Of a stretch of 64,000 bases of DNA, positions 26,523 to 36,589 are shown in pieces. A program made the translations under genes and the position numbers. Source of the stretch: Opitutales bacterium (GTDB lineage Bacteria > Verrucomicrobiota > Verrucomicrobiia > Opitutales > UBA953); NCBI GenBank assembly GCA_009691685.1, contig SIAU01000001.1:54780-118779 (forward strand), read 5' to 3'. The notes beneath the pieces were generated by a model. It had not been told where the DNA came from, ran no database searches, and was given only the letters and a program-made list of their open reading frames with translations. Position 1 is the first letter of the stretch. Every line of letters starts with the position of its first letter.

Positions 26523-26870
26523 TTACTCAGGTCGGGACTCTTTTACGAAAATCAATAGCAACCAACCACCGATTAATAATGTACCGCCGATGGGCGTGAT
26601 TGCACCCAGCCACTTCGGTCCACCCAGCGCCATCGCATAGAGCGTTGCAGAAAAAATAAGGGATCCACCCATCCAGAGATAAGCTGAACGCGTTGATTTT
26701 ATCGCACCGACGGCAACCGCGTGAATCATTAAATACTGCGTCGCCGTATTCCACCAACCGGCAGCATCCGGAATTTGTTGGAGGGTTAGCTTCAATCCAT
26801 GAGCACCAAACGCCCCCAGGGCGACGGCGGTAGCGCCCATCAGCCCTGCGATGACGGTACGTGACGACAT
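26523..26870 (-). CDS. DUF423 family small membrane protein (YgdD-like)
   Basis: The protein has 115 residues with four predicted membrane helices. Family features are the N-terminal LMGATAVALGAFGAHGLK, the central YLMIHAVAVG, and the C-terminal ALGGPKWLGAITPIGGTLLIGGWLLL. It is a widespread inner-membrane protein of unknown function. It starts 3 bases after the clpC stop, so it is almost certainly the second gene of the clpC operon and is followed by a terminator. Confidence 0.87.
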   Translation of the reverse strand: MSSRTVIAGLMGATAVALGAFGAHGLKLTLQQIPDAAGWWNTATQYLMIHAVAVGAIKSTRSAYLWMGGSLIFSATLYAMALGGPKWLGAITPIGGTLLIGGWLLLIFVKESRPE

Positions 26871-26873
26871 GGA

Positions 26874-29423
26874 TTACGTCCCAGAAATTTCGCCTGATTT
26901 CTTTTGCGTAAAGACCAAGCCCTTCTCTCCAACACTCACTACGACGGGCTCTTCTTTGTGGTAATCATTACGTAAAATAGATTCAGCGAGAGGATCTTCC
27001 AGTAAACGTTCGACGGCACGACGCAGTGGGCGGGCACCATATTTTTCATCCCAGCCATTATCGACGAGGTAGCCACGAGCTGCTTCATTCACGACCAACT
27101 TAACACCGAGATCGAGCAGACGTTTGGCGACTTTAGCGACTTCGATATCCACAATCTTCGTCATGTGCTCCTTCGCGAGCTGTTGGAAAATCACAATGTC
27201 AGTCAGACGATTTAAGAACTCTGGCTTAAAGGCGCGCTTGGTTTCTTCCATAATGCGGTCTTTAAGTTTTTCGTAATCGCGCGTGGTGCTGACGCCGACA
27301 TCAAAGCCGACGGAGTTGTTGCGTTGTAAAACGTCTGCCCCGACGTTTGAGGTCATAATAATAATCGTATTACGGAAATCGACTACGCGGCCGAGCGAGT
27401 CGGTTAAGCGACCATCTTCGAGTGCCTGTAATAGCAATTGAATCACATCAGGGTGAGCCTTCTCAATTTCGTCGAAGAGCACGACGGAGTAGGGCTTGCG
27501 GCGAACGAGTTCGGTGAGTTGTCCACCTTCATCATGTCCGACATAACCGGGAGGAGAGCCGATGAGTCGCGAAACGGTAAACTTTTCCATGTACTCAGAC
27601 ATATCGATCTGAATGACCGCTTCTTTTTCACCGAACATACGTTCAGCGAGAGTGCGAGCGAGTAAGGTTTTACCCACACCGGTTGGACCGAGGAATAAAA
27701 AGGAACCAATCGGGCGACGGGGATCTTTTAAATCCGCACGGGAGCGACGGAGGGCACGAGCTACGACTTCGCAGGCGCGGTCTTGTCCGATAACACTGCC
27801 CTGTAAGTCGACTTCGAGTTCGAGTAGCTTCTTGGACTCTTTACTTTCCATACGATTAAGCGGAACGCCCGTCCAGTCGGCCACGATGTGCAGCATTTCA
27901 TCTTCACCCACGATGATTTTCTTTTCGTCGCGTTTCTTCTTCCACTCTTCGAGCATCTTCTCGCGTTTGGCGCGGAGTTTTTTCTCGGTGTCGCGGAGAT
28001 TAGCAGCTTCTTCAAACTTTTGTTGGCGCGAGGCTTCTTCTTTTTGCACCACGACCGCATCAATATCGGCTTGGGCCTTATCGAGTTCGGGAGGTAAATT
28101 CAGTGAACGAATACGGGCACGCGCACCGGCTTCATCCATCACGTCGATTGCCTTATCGGGCAAGTGACGTGAGGTGATATAGCGATGCGAGAGACGGACG
28201 GCGGCTTCAATAGCAGCGTCGGTATATTCACACTTATGGTGCTCTTCGTATTTGTGACGGATACCTTTTAAAATAAGTACGGCATCTTCGGGCGAAGGAT
28301 CGTAGACCTTAACCGGTTGGAAGCGGCGTTCGAGTGCCGCATCTTTTTCGATATGTTTACGATATTCTGATAAAGTGGTCGCACCGACGCACTGGATTTC
28401 ACCGCGCGATAATGCCGGCTTTAAAATATTAGAAGCATCCATGGCACCTTCGGCCGCACCCGCACCGACGATGGTGTGCATTTCATCGATAAAGAGGATG
28501 ATGTTTTTCGCACGCTTGATTTCATCCATGATACCTTTGATGCGTTCTTCAAACTGTCCGCGATACTTGGTACCTGCGACTATCAAGGCGAGGTCGAGCG
28601 TAATGACTTTACGATCGAGTAAAATTTCGGGAACGATACCCGACGCAATTTCTTGAGCGAGGCCTTCGACGATCGCAGTTTTACCCACCCCGGCTTCACC
28701 AATAAGCACAGGATTATTCTTGGTACGGCGGCAAAGAATTTGCACGACGCGACGAATTTCTTCTTTGCGTCCGATAACGGGATCTAAATCTCCAGCGCGA
28801 GCGAGCTCGGTAAGATCGCGGCCAAAAGTTTTTAATAAAGACAAACGCTCTCCGCGACCTGGACGATTAGCATTATCTTCAGAGGAACGGCGCGAGGGAG
28901 GCGGGGTGTCATCCCCTGGTTCATCCGACATACTCTCTGGAGTGGAAGGTTTATCAGCGTCACCCGACGCATTAGGTTCGATGTCCGCAAGAATTTCTTT
29001 ACGGCAACGTTCTAAATCAACATTCAACGCTTGGAGTACGCGGGCTGCGACGCCTTCGCCTTCTTTAAGCAGGCCCAATAAAATATGTTCAGTGCCCACA
29101 TAGGCATGACCCAGTGTACGACCTTCAGCAATCGCATGAGCCATCACCTTTTGGACACGTGGCGTGAGTGGAATAGTTTCGGGAGCTTTCGCTTCTTCGG
29201 GTCCAGGGCCGACTTGTTTTTCAACAGCGGTGCGCACTGTTTTTAAATCGAGACCCATCCGACCAAGAACATTAACGGCGACGCCTTCGCCTAATTTAAT
29301 CAGACCAAGAAGGATGTGTTCGGTACCGACGTAATTATGATTAAAGCGGCGAGCTTCGCTGCGCGCGAGTTCCACGACCTTGCGGGCGCGGGGAGTGAAG
29401 TTTTGGTTTTTATCCTTATCCAT
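26874..29423 (-). CDS. clpC: AAA+ unfoldase ClpC
   Basis: The 849-residue protein has two Clp_N repeats (residues about 6-75 and 83-150, each with [12 protein letters not shown]), a 45-residue acidic Pro/Ser linker, AAA domain 1 with GEAGVGKTA, and a short middle domain with a UVR-type motif ([21 protein letters not shown]). AAA domain 2 carries [20 protein letters not shown]. The middle domain identifies ClpC rather than ClpA or ClpB. With ClpP it degrades proteins, including phospho-arginine-tagged ones whose tag is read by the N-domain. McsA and McsB are encoded 5 kb away. The ATG overlaps a possible 16-codon leader ORF. Confidence 0.96.
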   Translation of the reverse strand: MDKDKNQNFTPRARKVVELARSEARRFNHNYVGTEHILLGLIKLGEGVAVNVLGRMGLDLKTVRTAVEKQVGPGPEEAKAPETIPLTPRVQKVMAHAIAEGRTLGHAYVGTEHILLGLLKEGEGVAARVLQALNVDLERCRKEILADIEPNASGDADKPSTPESMSDEPGDDTPPPSRRSSEDNANRPGRGERLSLLKTFGRDLTELARAGDLDPVIGRKEEIRRVVQILCRRTKNNPVLIGEAGVGKTAIVEGLAQEIASGIVPEILLDRKVITLDLALIVAGTKYRGQFEERIKGIMDEIKRAKNIILFIDEMHTIVGAGAAEGAMDASNILKPALSRGEIQCVGATTLSEYRKHIEKDAALERRFQPVKVYDPSPEDAVLILKGIRHKYEEHHKCEYTDAAIEAAVRLSHRYITSRHLPDKAIDVMDEAGARARIRSLNLPPELDKAQADIDAVVVQKEEASRQQKFEEAANLRDTEKKLRAKREKMLEEWKKKRDEKKIIVGEDEMLHIVADWTGVPLNRMESKESKKLLELEVDLQGSVIGQDRACEVVARALRRSRADLKDPRRPIGSFLFLGPTGVGKTLLARTLAERMFGEKEAVIQIDMSEYMEKFTVSRLIGSPPGYVGHDEGGQLTELVRRKPYSVVLFDEIEKAHPDVIQLLLQALEDGRLTDSLGRVVDFRNTIIIMTSNVGADVLQRNNSVGFDVGVSTTRDYEKLKDRIMEETKRAFKPEFLNRLTDIVIFQQLAKEHMTKIVDIEVAKVAKRLLDLGVKLVVNEAARGYLVDNGWDEKYGARPLRRAVERLLEDPLAESILRNDYHKEEPVVVSVGEKGLVFTQKKSGEISGT

Positions 29424-29466
29424 GTGGAGTATTAAGCAGATAGTATGCCCAGTCTGGACCTTCCAT
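29416..29466 (-). CDS. Possible leader peptide overlapping the clpC start
   Basis: A 16-codon ORF reads [16 protein letters not shown] and stops 8 bases inside clpC, out of frame with it. It is preceded by a full AGGAGG (29480-29475) at the ideal distance of 8 bases from its ATG, in a genome stretch where Shine-Dalgarno sequences are rare. Such an overlap would couple clpC translation to that of the leader. The alternative is that the same bases are a promoter: CGCTTGATG followed after 18 bases by TACTAT. Confidence 0.4.
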   Translation of the reverse strand: MEGPDWAYYLLNTPHG

Positions 29467-29551
29467 CAAGCGTTCCTCCTATTTTGTAAATAACCCGTTC
29501 TTTTGCCTTTGCCTCGGGGCCGAGTCGGTGGTTTGTATACTCCTAATAATT

Positions 29552-30553
29552 ATGGCAATAAGCATGCAATTAGCCGGCGCGGCTCTCAAAGAGCTAGTTA
29601 CCAGCCTGAGGGGTCAAAAAGTGGCCGTATTGGGCCATATGAGGCCCGATGGGGACTGTATTGGCTCACAGAGTGCCCTGTGTCGCATACTCCTGGCGGA
29701 AGGCGTAGACGCCCTCTGTGTTAACCGCGATCGAGTACCGACCAATCTAAACACCTACACCCAAGGAATTAAATTCTTAACCGCCGACCAATACACGGCC
29801 GATGGGCGCCAAGCCATCGCCGTGGACTGTGCCGATGCGACAAGAATAGGGACAGAATTACTCGCTAAGTTTAATAATCAGATTCTCGCAAATATCGATC
29901 ACCACTCCTCCAACCCCGATTACGCTAAAATGAATATCGTAGTCAAAGAGGCCGCCGCCACTTGCCACATCTTGGCGTACGGCGCACTTAAGCACGGACT
30001 CCACTGCGATGAAGCGACGGCGAAATCATTACACCTTGGAATCATCACCGACACGGGAAGATTTTGCTATGCGAGTGTTACCGCTAGCGTACTCGAGATT
30101 GCCGCCGAGTTAATCAAACGCGGTGCTAAACCCGAAGAGGCTAATTTTTACATCTTCGAACAAGAGAGCCGGGGAAAACTAGAACTCACCAAACGATTTT
30201 TAAATTCCATACTCTTTCATGAAAATGGAAAAATTTGTTCGGGTGAAATTACACAAGTGGACTATGCGGCAACCGGAACAACCAAAGAAGATAAAGAAGG
30301 ACTCGTAGAGTTTCCTCGTTCCGTAGTAGGCGTAGACATCGCGGTACTCTTCGAAGAAGGCAAAGATGGCATTCGGGGAAGTTTACGCGGACGTGACCCC
30401 CAACTGCGTCTCGATTTACTTGCCGCAAAGCTCAACGGGGGCGGACACATTCTCGCAGCGGGCTTTAATATGATTGGCTGCACGTTACAGAATGATCGTC
30501 AGCGTATTCTCGATATCATCATCGCCCACTACCGCGAACAAACGCGCGCATGA
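29552..30553 (+). CDS. nrnA: DHH/DHHA1 phosphoesterase, NrnA-like oligoribonuclease / pAp phosphatase
   Basis: The 333-residue enzyme has the DHH motifs [29 protein letters not shown] and [15 protein letters not shown]. The DHHA1 substrate domain has [11 protein letters not shown] near the C-terminus. NrnA degrades short RNA oligonucleotides and dephosphorylates pAp. The standard neighbourhood rbfA-nrnA-truB-ribF supports the assignment. Start candidates are ATG 29552 (MAISMQLAG) and ATG 29564; the track's 29528 codon is GTG. TATACT at 29536-29541 would give a 4-base leader. The stop overlaps truB by 4 bases. Confidence 0.92.
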   Translation: MAISMQLAGAALKELVTSLRGQKVAVLGHMRPDGDCIGSQSALCRILLAEGVDALCVNRDRVPTNLNTYTQGIKFLTADQYTADGRQAIAVDCADATRIGTELLAKFNNQILANIDHHSSNPDYAKMNIVVKEAAATCHILAYGALKHGLHCDEATAKSLHLGIITDTGRFCYASVTASVLEIAAELIKRGAKPEEANFYIFEQESRGKLELTKRFLNSILFHENGKICSGEITQVDYAATGTTKEDKEGLVEFPRSVVGVDIAVLFEEGKDGIRGSLRGRDPQLRLDLLAAKLNGGGHILAAGFNMIGCTLQNDRQRILDIIIAHYREQTRA

Positions 30554-31278
30554 ACCCTTCCCTCTCGGAGCCTGAAGGAATCTTAGTGGTCGATAAACCA
30601 CAAGGTATCACATCACACGATGTCGTAGATAAAATCCGTCACCTCTATCAAACCCGCCGCGTAGGACATGCTGGCACCCTCGACCCCATGGCTACTGGAC
30701 TACTAATCATGTTGGTTGGTAAAGCGACCAAGGCATCGCAATATTTAATGTCGCAGGAAAAAGAATACCTAGGCGAAGCTACGTTGGGAGTAACGACTGA
30801 TAGCCAAGACGCCGATGGCGAGATTACCGAAACTCAGCCCGTGCCACCCCTTTCAGAAACCCAAATTGCCGAAACGTTAAAATCGATGTTGGGCGATCAG
30901 TATCAAACTCCACCGATGTATTCGGCTAAAAAAATCGGTGGTAAAAAACTTTATGAATTAGCCCGCAAGGGAATCGAAGTCGAACGCGAGCCGCGGTTCA
31001 TTCGCATCAATCTGTTAGAATTACAAAGCTGGGTGAGTCCCAAATTCACTTTTAAAGTACAATGTACTAAAGGTACTTACATCCGAACCTTGGCCTTCGA
31101 TTTAGGCAAGAAACTCGGGTCGGGGGCCCACCTCTCGATGTTACGTCGGACGCATTCCGGAAATCTCAGCATCGAACGCGGAAAAACTCTGGAACAATTA
31201 GGCGCGATGAATGCGCAACAATTACGGGAGTGTTTGATTCCTGTGAATGAAGTCGTACCCAGCATTGCCTTAGGATGA
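30550..31278 (+). CDS. truB: tRNA pseudouridine-55 synthase TruB
   Basis: The 242-residue enzyme makes pseudouridine 55 in the T-loop of tRNAs. It begins with [21 protein letters not shown]. The catalytic aspartate lies in [14 protein letters not shown] (D45), followed by [21 protein letters not shown] and the Tyr motif [22 protein letters not shown]. The C-terminal PUA-like extension is reduced. It overlaps nrnA (ATGA) and ribF (ATGA), so the three are translationally chained. Confidence 0.96.
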   Translation: MNPSLSEPEGILVVDKPQGITSHDVVDKIRHLYQTRRVGHAGTLDPMATGLLIMLVGKATKASQYLMSQEKEYLGEATLGVTTDSQDADGEITETQPVPPLSETQIAETLKSMLGDQYQTPPMYSAKKIGGKKLYELARKGIEVEREPRFIRINLLELQSWVSPKFTFKVQCTKGTYIRTLAFDLGKKLGSGAHLSMLRRTHSGNLSIERGKTLEQLGAMNAQQLRECLIPVNEVVPSIALG

Positions 31279-32186
31279 GTCAACACCCTCCCCTCCATTT
31301 AGCGATTGGTGCCTTCGATGGAGTGCACCTAGGTCATCGTACCGTTTTACATTCGGCTCGTGAGCAAGCTCGGCGCGATGGTGGCTTAGTGGGAGTGATG
31401 ACTTTTGATCCGCATCCTAGTCGCATTCTCCGTCCCGATAAACCAGTCCCACTGCTTTTCACGCGCGCACAAAAAGACGAACGTCTCACCGAGGCCGGTG
31501 CCCAGTTTATCCACCATCAAACCTTTAACGCTCAATACGCCGCAATCTTAGCTCAGGATTTTCCTGCCTGGCTGATGCACCAGTTCAAAAATCTGCGCAG
31601 TATTCATATTGGAAATAATTTTCATTACGGACAAAATCGACAGGGCAACGCAGAACGATTAGTGCATGACGCTAAAGCGCTCGGGCTTTCGGTGCATAGT
31701 TGCCCCGCCGTGGAATTCGAAGGCGACTCGGTGAGCAGCTCGCGTATTCGCGGTGCACTCATCGACGGAAACATTGAATTAGCCAATCGCCTACTCCTTC
31801 GACCGTACGAAGCCGAAGGTGTTTTAATTGAAGGACAGAAACTCGGAAGGACGATTGGGTATCCGACTTTAAACATGGCATGGAGTCCCGAACTGCAACC
31901 AGCCTTTGGGGTTTATGCCGTTGAATGTATTGGCGCTGAGGGCATCGCGGAGCCCGCTGTCGCCAACTGGGGAGTTCGCCCAACCGTTGAAAAGGATCCA
32001 GTTAAACCACTACTCGAATCTCACCTTTTAAAAGTCAGCGGCACCCTTCCACAAGCTGGAGACACCATACGCGTTCGTTGGCTTTATCGAATTCGCGGAG
32101 AGAAAAAATTTGAATCGCTGGACGATTTAAAAGCCCAGATTGCCAAAGATGAAATTCAGGCGAAAAAACTCTTAGGCCTAACCTAA
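31275..32186 (+). CDS. ribF: Bifunctional riboflavin kinase / FAD synthetase
   Basis: The 303-residue enzyme converts riboflavin to FMN and FAD. The N-terminal nucleotidyltransferase domain has [13 protein letters not shown] (HxGH-type), [10 protein letters not shown] and [15 protein letters not shown]. The C-terminal riboflavin kinase domain has [11 protein letters not shown] (the PTxN metal site) and later [27 protein letters not shown]. It ends directly next to the convergent mpl stop codon. Confidence 0.96.
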   Translation: MSQHPPLHLAIGAFDGVHLGHRTVLHSAREQARRDGGLVGVMTFDPHPSRILRPDKPVPLLFTRAQKDERLTEAGAQFIHHQTFNAQYAAILAQDFPAWLMHQFKNLRSIHIGNNFHYGQNRQGNAERLVHDAKALGLSVHSCPAVEFEGDSVSSSRIRGALIDGNIELANRLLLRPYEAEGVLIEGQKLGRTIGYPTLNMAWSPELQPAFGVYAVECIGAEGIAEPAVANWGVRPTVEKDPVKPLLESHLLKVSGTLPQAGDTIRVRWLYRIRGEKKFESLDDLKAQIAKDEIQAKKLLGLT

Positions 32187-33605
32187 TCAGTTTTGCTTAA
32201 ACGTCTGAGCAAACTTCTGGATAATTCCGCCAAACGATCCATTGGAAAAAAAGATGACGAGTCTCGGCTTAGTCGCTGAGCGACAATCCGAAATCAATTT
32301 CGTTAAAAGGCTTTCAGGGGAATCACAGGCCCAGGCCTGGCGGCCTTTTTGCTGTAATGTTTGGGCAGTACCGGCGGTATCAAAACTGTCGGCTCCTAAC
32401 TTGTCGGCCCGATGGGCGGGCGGTAAATAAATGGCGTCTGCTAAAGCTAAAGCTTCGCCAAAACTATCCTGCATGACCTTGCGAGCCGCGGTGTTACTCC
32501 GTGGCTCAAAACAGGCAACCAATTCAAAGGCTGGATAACGATTGCGCAGCGACTCTAGCGTACAATGAATGGCGGTGGGGTGATGACCAAAGTCCTCGAT
32601 ACAAACTAAGTTCTTATTCTCGATTAAAACCTCTTGGCGGCGCATCACACCTTTAAACTTTTTAAGGGAATCGAGTTTTAGCTGCGTAGGATTTTGCGAA
32701 TTTAGAAATAGACCGGCAGAGGCTGCGGCGATGGCGGCATTACGGGCATTAAATAATCCCGTTAACGACCATTCTATTTTAGCCCAGAGTGCACCCTTCC
32801 AAAAGATTGAAAAGGTTGAGCCAGTAGAGGATTCAGAGAAATTCCTGATTTGAACTTCGTTGTTTTCACCCACGCCCACTTTCACCACGGGAGCCCAAGT
32901 CACTTTATTCAACAAATTCATGACATTAACATCATCACCATTTGCCACGATGACGCCATTACCTGGCACCACACGCAGGCCGTGTGAAAAGGTGCGTAAA
33001 ACATCTTCTAAGTCGCGGAAAATATCAGCGTGGTCGAATTCGATATTATTAATAGCTAAAATATGAGGTAGGTACTGAATGAATTTACTACGTTTGTCGA
33101 AAAAGGCGGAGTCATACTCATCGCCCTCGATTACAAACGGACCCGCGCTTTGACCGATGAAGGCGCTGTCGGGCAAATCACGCGGCACCCCTCCGACCAA
33201 CCAACCGGGATGAGTATTGGCCTCCTTAAGTAAGAATGCCGCCAAGCAGGTGGTCGTAGTTTTTCCGTGAGTGCCGGCGATGACGATATTCTTTCGATCA
33301 TTCAGTAAGTGACTGCGAAGGAGTTGCGGCAGGGAAATATAATTTTGCGACGACTGTAAGAGGTATTCGACTTCGGGGTGCCCGCGCGAAGCGACATTGC
33401 CAACGACGACTAAATGGGGACTCAACTTGGCTAGGCGGTCGGCGTTCCAACCTTCCAGAATTTCGATGCCGGCATTTTTCAAGTGATTCGACATGGGTGG
33501 ATAAATACCCGCATCCGAACCCATCACCTCATGTCCAAGGGCGCGCATTAATAATGCCGCATTGCCCATGGCAGTACCACAAATGCCCATGAAATAAATC
33601 CGCAT
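32187..33605 (-). CDS. mpl: UDP-MurNAc:L-Ala-gamma-D-Glu-meso-DAP ligase Mpl
   Basis: The 472-residue Mur-ligase relative reattaches the recycled tripeptide L-Ala-gamma-D-Glu-meso-DAP to UDP-MurNAc. Features are YFMGICGTAMGNAALLMRALGHEVMGSD at the start (the GICGTAMG form separates Mpl from MurC), the ATP loop GTHGKTTTT at 111, EGDEYDSAFFDKRSKF, NNIEFDHADIF, and EDFGHHPTAI. Its presence implies meso-DAP peptidoglycan and muropeptide recycling, consistent with a Gram-negative wall. It stands between ribF and the hpf terminator. Confidence 0.94.
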   Translation of the reverse strand: MRIYFMGICGTAMGNAALLMRALGHEVMGSDAGIYPPMSNHLKNAGIEILEGWNADRLAKLSPHLVVVGNVASRGHPEVEYLLQSSQNYISLPQLLRSHLLNDRKNIVIAGTHGKTTTTCLAAFLLKEANTHPGWLVGGVPRDLPDSAFIGQSAGPFVIEGDEYDSAFFDKRSKFIQYLPHILAINNIEFDHADIFRDLEDVLRTFSHGLRVVPGNGVIVANGDDVNVMNLLNKVTWAPVVKVGVGENNEVQIRNFSESSTGSTFSIFWKGALWAKIEWSLTGLFNARNAAIAAASAGLFLNSQNPTQLKLDSLKKFKGVMRRQEVLIENKNLVCIEDFGHHPTAIHCTLESLRNRYPAFELVACFEPRSNTAARKVMQDSFGEALALADAIYLPPAHRADKLGADSFDTAGTAQTLQQKGRQAWACDSPESLLTKLISDCRSATKPRLVIFFSNGSFGGIIQKFAQTFKQN

Positions 33606-33655
33606 AACCCCACCCTAGAACCAACCCCCCAGCTTGGGCGAGAAAACAAGTGTAT

Positions 33656-33688
33656 AAAATAAAAACCCCTAGGCTATGAACTAGGGGT
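33656..33688 (-). terminator. Intrinsic terminator after hpf
   Basis: On the reverse strand ACCCCTAG, an 8-base loop and CTAGGGGT are followed by TTTTATTTTAT, 24 bases beyond the hpf stop. It separates hpf from mpl on the same strand. Confidence 0.85.
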
Positions 33689-33711
33689 CTTTAGTGGGAC
33701 TGCACTCGAGC

Positions 33712-34071
33712 TTATGAATTTCTGCCCAGCGACCCCAAGTCGGTCGGGCCTGGATGATTCCGCTTTTCTTTTTCGAGGCGATGACGGCGGCGTAATTGAC
33801 GGTCCACTTTATCGATCAAGATATCGATAGATTTATAAAGGTCTTCGGACTCTTCGCGCACGACAATATCGGGCCCCGGTAGTTCCAGACGAATCTGCGC
33901 GCCAAACTCTCGCGCATGATCTCGGGTGTGATTAAAAACCAATTCCACGAACACTTTCACGATGCGGTCATTGTGACGTAGAAGTTTTTCAACTTTGGTA
34001 CGCACGGTTTCTTTGAGGGCCTCGGTGAGTTCTAGATGAACACCCGAGATGACGATTGCTGTGTTGCTCAT
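33712..34071 (-). CDS. hpf: Ribosome hibernation-promoting factor, short type (HPF/RaiA)
   Basis: The 119-residue protein has the S30AE fold: VISGVHLELTEALKETVRTKVEKLLRHNDRIVKVFVELVF, then EESEDLYKSIDILIDKVDRQLRRRHRLEKEK. It binds the decoding centre of idle ribosomes. It lacks the C-terminal dimerisation domain of long HPF, so it would inactivate 70S ribosomes without dimerising them on its own. It diverges from the SDR gene and has its own terminator. Confidence 0.93.
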   Translation of the reverse strand: MSNTAIVISGVHLELTEALKETVRTKVEKLLRHNDRIVKVFVELVFNHTRDHAREFGAQIRLELPGPDIVVREESEDLYKSIDILIDKVDRQLRRRHRLEKEKRNHPGPTDLGSLGRNS

Positions 34072-34143
34072 TTATTTATTGGGGTTTGGATAAACGAAAA
34101 GCTACGCACCATGTCCCCTAAAAAATCCATAGATAATTTCTTG

Positions 34144-34926
34144 ATGTCATTTTCATGTATCATCATCACGGGATCTTCTTCGGGTATCGGACGCGCACTC
34201 CTTTCGCGTATAGAAAAGTCTAGCACCGCCGCCGCCGTGTTCAACCTATCTCGTACGCCCCCCCAAGAGGTTTCGAATGCTTTGAACTTTACTCATCTTA
34301 CCTGCGACCTCTCTCAATCCCTTGAAATTAAGTCCGTTGTTGCTGAATTACAAAAACTAATGCCAGAACAGGGTACTATTCTATTAATTAATAATAGTGG
34401 AATAGGGGCCTACGGCGAGTTCCCCTCACCTCATTTGGAGCACACGATGAAGATGGTAGAGCTTAATACATCGGCACCCGTTTACCTGACTGGCTTATTG
34501 ATTGAAAAATTAAAATCACGCGGAGGCCAAATCGCCAATGTAGCGTCCCTAGCGGGCTATCAACCTACCCCGCTCATGTCTACCTACGCGGCCACTAAAG
34601 CGTTTCTCCTTCATTGGAGTATAGCGCTTGATGCAGAAATGAAGAAATACGGAGTCCGCAGTGTCGCGATTTGTCCTGGTCCAGTTTCAACCAATTTTTC
34701 TAAAGCTGCTGGGTTCATTAGTTCAACGGGGCTGGGTGGACAAACGGCCGACGAATGTGCGGATGAGGCCTTGCAGGCGATGGCGAAAAACAAGCCGCAG
34801 GTAATTACCGGATGGAAAAATAAATTATTGGGGATGTTCAGCGCCCGCTTACCTAAGCCCTGGGCTGCAGCGATTGGCTTAAAGGTAATTCAGCGACTAA
34901 AGCTTGATCGCTTTATCAAAAAATAA
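34144..34926 (+). CDS. Short-chain dehydrogenase/reductase (classical SDR)
   Basis: The protein is about 260 residues from ATG 34144 (MSFSCIIITGSSSGIGRALL); ATG 34111 is possible. Classical SDR features are the TGSSSGIG cofactor loop, NNSGIG (NNAG variant), the catalytic Ser in VASLAGYQ, and the Tyr-x3-Lys pair in YAATKAF followed by CPGPVSTNF. The C-terminal basic amphipathic part (KNKLLGMFSARLPKPWAAAIGLKVIQRLKL) resembles SDRs that attach to membranes. The substrate is unknown. It converges with recN, with one base between the stops. Confidence 0.87.
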   Translation: MSFSCIIITGSSSGIGRALLSRIEKSSTAAAVFNLSRTPPQEVSNALNFTHLTCDLSQSLEIKSVVAELQKLMPEQGTILLINNSGIGAYGEFPSPHLEHTMKMVELNTSAPVYLTGLLIEKLKSRGGQIANVASLAGYQPTPLMSTYAATKAFLLHWSIALDAEMKKYGVRSVAICPGPVSTNFSKAAGFISSTGLGGQTADECADEALQAMAKNKPQVITGWKNKLLGMFSARLPKPWAAAIGLKVIQRLKLDRFIKK

Positions 34927-34927
34927 A

Positions 34928-36589
34928 TTACTCGGCGGAATCAAGTAACTCGCGGGCGTGCGTAAGGGCGACCTTGCTCGTGCGATCTCCCAACATACGA
35001 GCAATTTCCAATTCACGGTCTTTTTTCTTGGTATGAACTGGCTCAATCACCACAGAGGTCGAACGATCGTCCTGTGTTTTTGTCACAACCAAATGGGCAT
35101 GTCCTAATGCAGCAACCTGCGGCAAGTGAGTCACGCAGAAAACTTGGTGCTTCTTACCTAACGCAGCGAGTTCACGTCCCACTTGTGCACCAATTTCTCC
35201 ACCTACATTAGCGTCTACTTCATCGAATACCAGAACGGGTGTATTATCAACGGCGGCGAGTACGGTCTTTAGAGCTAACATAACTCGAGCCGCTTCACCG
35301 CTCGAAGCGATTTGGTCTAAGGGAAGCAAATCCTGGCCCGCGTTGGCGCAGAATTGAAATTGAACGCGATCCGCACCCATGGGTCCGAGTTCTGCTGCGG
35401 CGACATCAATTTTTAAATCTGCTTTCTTAAATCCGAGAGAGCCTAACATTTTCTTAGCGGTCGCAGCTAACTTTTCGGCGGCTTTAACTCGAGTCGCGTG
35501 CAAGCTATCGGCTAACTTCTTTAACTCTTTTTCATCACGGGCGGCCTCTCCTTTAAGTTTTTCGACGCGCGCTTCGATATCGCCCTGAGACATTAAGCGA
35601 TTCTTTAAGCTATCGCGTTTCAATCGAACCGATTCAACGGTGGGGCCATATTTACGACGAAACTCTAACCATAAATTCATTTTCGTGTCTAAGTTTTCGA
35701 TTTCCGATTCATCAGCAGAGAGACCACGGGCCAGACGTGCAAAATCAGCCCGGATATCATCGGCCTCAGCGGCCAAGCCCTGTAAGCGCTGAGCCAACGC
35801 GTCCGCGTCGGCATCAATCCGCGCAATCGATTGGGCGACTTTAAGAATCTTAGGGAGGTCTTGGGCAATACCCTCCGAACCCAAAGCCGCATCCATCTGA
35901 CCGAATAATTGCGATAGCTCTTGAGCGCGCGTCGAGCGAGCATGTTCACGTTCTAACTTCTGAACAGCTTCATCGGTTAAATCTAAGGATTCTAAATTTT
36001 CGATCTGGGACTTTAAAAAAGTAATTTCGTCTTCAGACAATTTTTCCGCCGAAGACATTTCATGAATTGATTTTAAAATCTCCTGGCGGCGTTTCCAGAC
36101 TTCGCGATAACGATTCAGCGACTCTTCAACGCCCGCATAAAGATCCAACATGCCTAACTGCGTATCGGCACGCATGAGTTTTTGCGGTTCGCCGGGACCA
36201 TGAAAATCGATCCACAGTTCACCGAGCTTCTGCAATTGGGCTAAAGTGGCCGCCCCGCCGTTAACGGTAATACGTCCAGCCTTCGAAACATGGACCGTTC
36301 TTTTGATTAATAAGAGTCCTTCATCGCAGGCAGGTAGGTCGAGCTCTTCTAATACTTGGATGAATCGCTTGTCGTTACCCACATCGAGTTCGGCTTCCAC
36401 GAGACATTCTTCAGCGTCTTTGCGCACGATGGTCTTACCAGCGCGGTTGCCGGCTAATAAGGAAAAGGCACCGAGGAGGACTGATTTACCAGCGCCCGTT
36501 TCGCCGGTCACCACCGTGAAACCCTTGCCGAGGTCGAGCGACGTCCGATCCATCAGGGCTAAATCACGAATGGAGAGGCGGCTAATCAT
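34928..36589 (-). CDS. recN: DNA repair protein RecN
   Basis: The 553-residue SMC-like ATPase starts at ATG 36589 (MISRLSIRDLALMDRTSLDLGKGFTVVTGETGAGKS); the track's earlier codons overlap yggS. The Walker A motif is at residues 29-36. Long coiled-coil arms follow, then the C-terminal half with QIASSGEAARVMLALK (signature) and VLVFDEVDANVGGEIGAQVGRELAALGKKHQVFCVTHLPQVA (Walker B). RecN acts early in double-strand break repair. It overlaps yggS by 4 bases. Confidence 0.96.
   Translation of the reverse strand: MISRLSIRDLALMDRTSLDLGKGFTVVTGETGAGKSVLLGAFSLLAGNRAGKTIVRKDAEECLVEAELDVGNDKRFIQVLEELDLPACDEGLLLIKRTVHVSKAGRITVNGGAATLAQLQKLGELWIDFHGPGEPQKLMRADTQLGMLDLYAGVEESLNRYREVWKRRQEILKSIHEMSSAEKLSEDEITFLKSQIENLESLDLTDEAVQKLEREHARSTRAQELSQLFGQMDAALGSEGIAQDLPKILKVAQSIARIDADADALAQRLQGLAAEADDIRADFARLARGLSADESEIENLDTKMNLWLEFRRKYGPTVESVRLKRDSLKNRLMSQGDIEARVEKLKGEAARDEKELKKLADSLHATRVKAAEKLAATAKKMLGSLGFKKADLKIDVAAAELGPMGADRVQFQFCANAGQDLLPLDQIASSGEAARVMLALKTVLAAVDNTPVLVFDEVDANVGGEIGAQVGRELAALGKKHQVFCVTHLPQVAALGHAHLVVTKTQDDRSTSVVIEPVHTKKKDRELEIARMLGDRTSKVALTHARELLDSAE

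Noticed and set aside
27613-28167. 184-residue forward ORF inside clpC
   Set aside because: Ser/Arg-rich antisense shadow of a conserved AAA+ gene without start signals.
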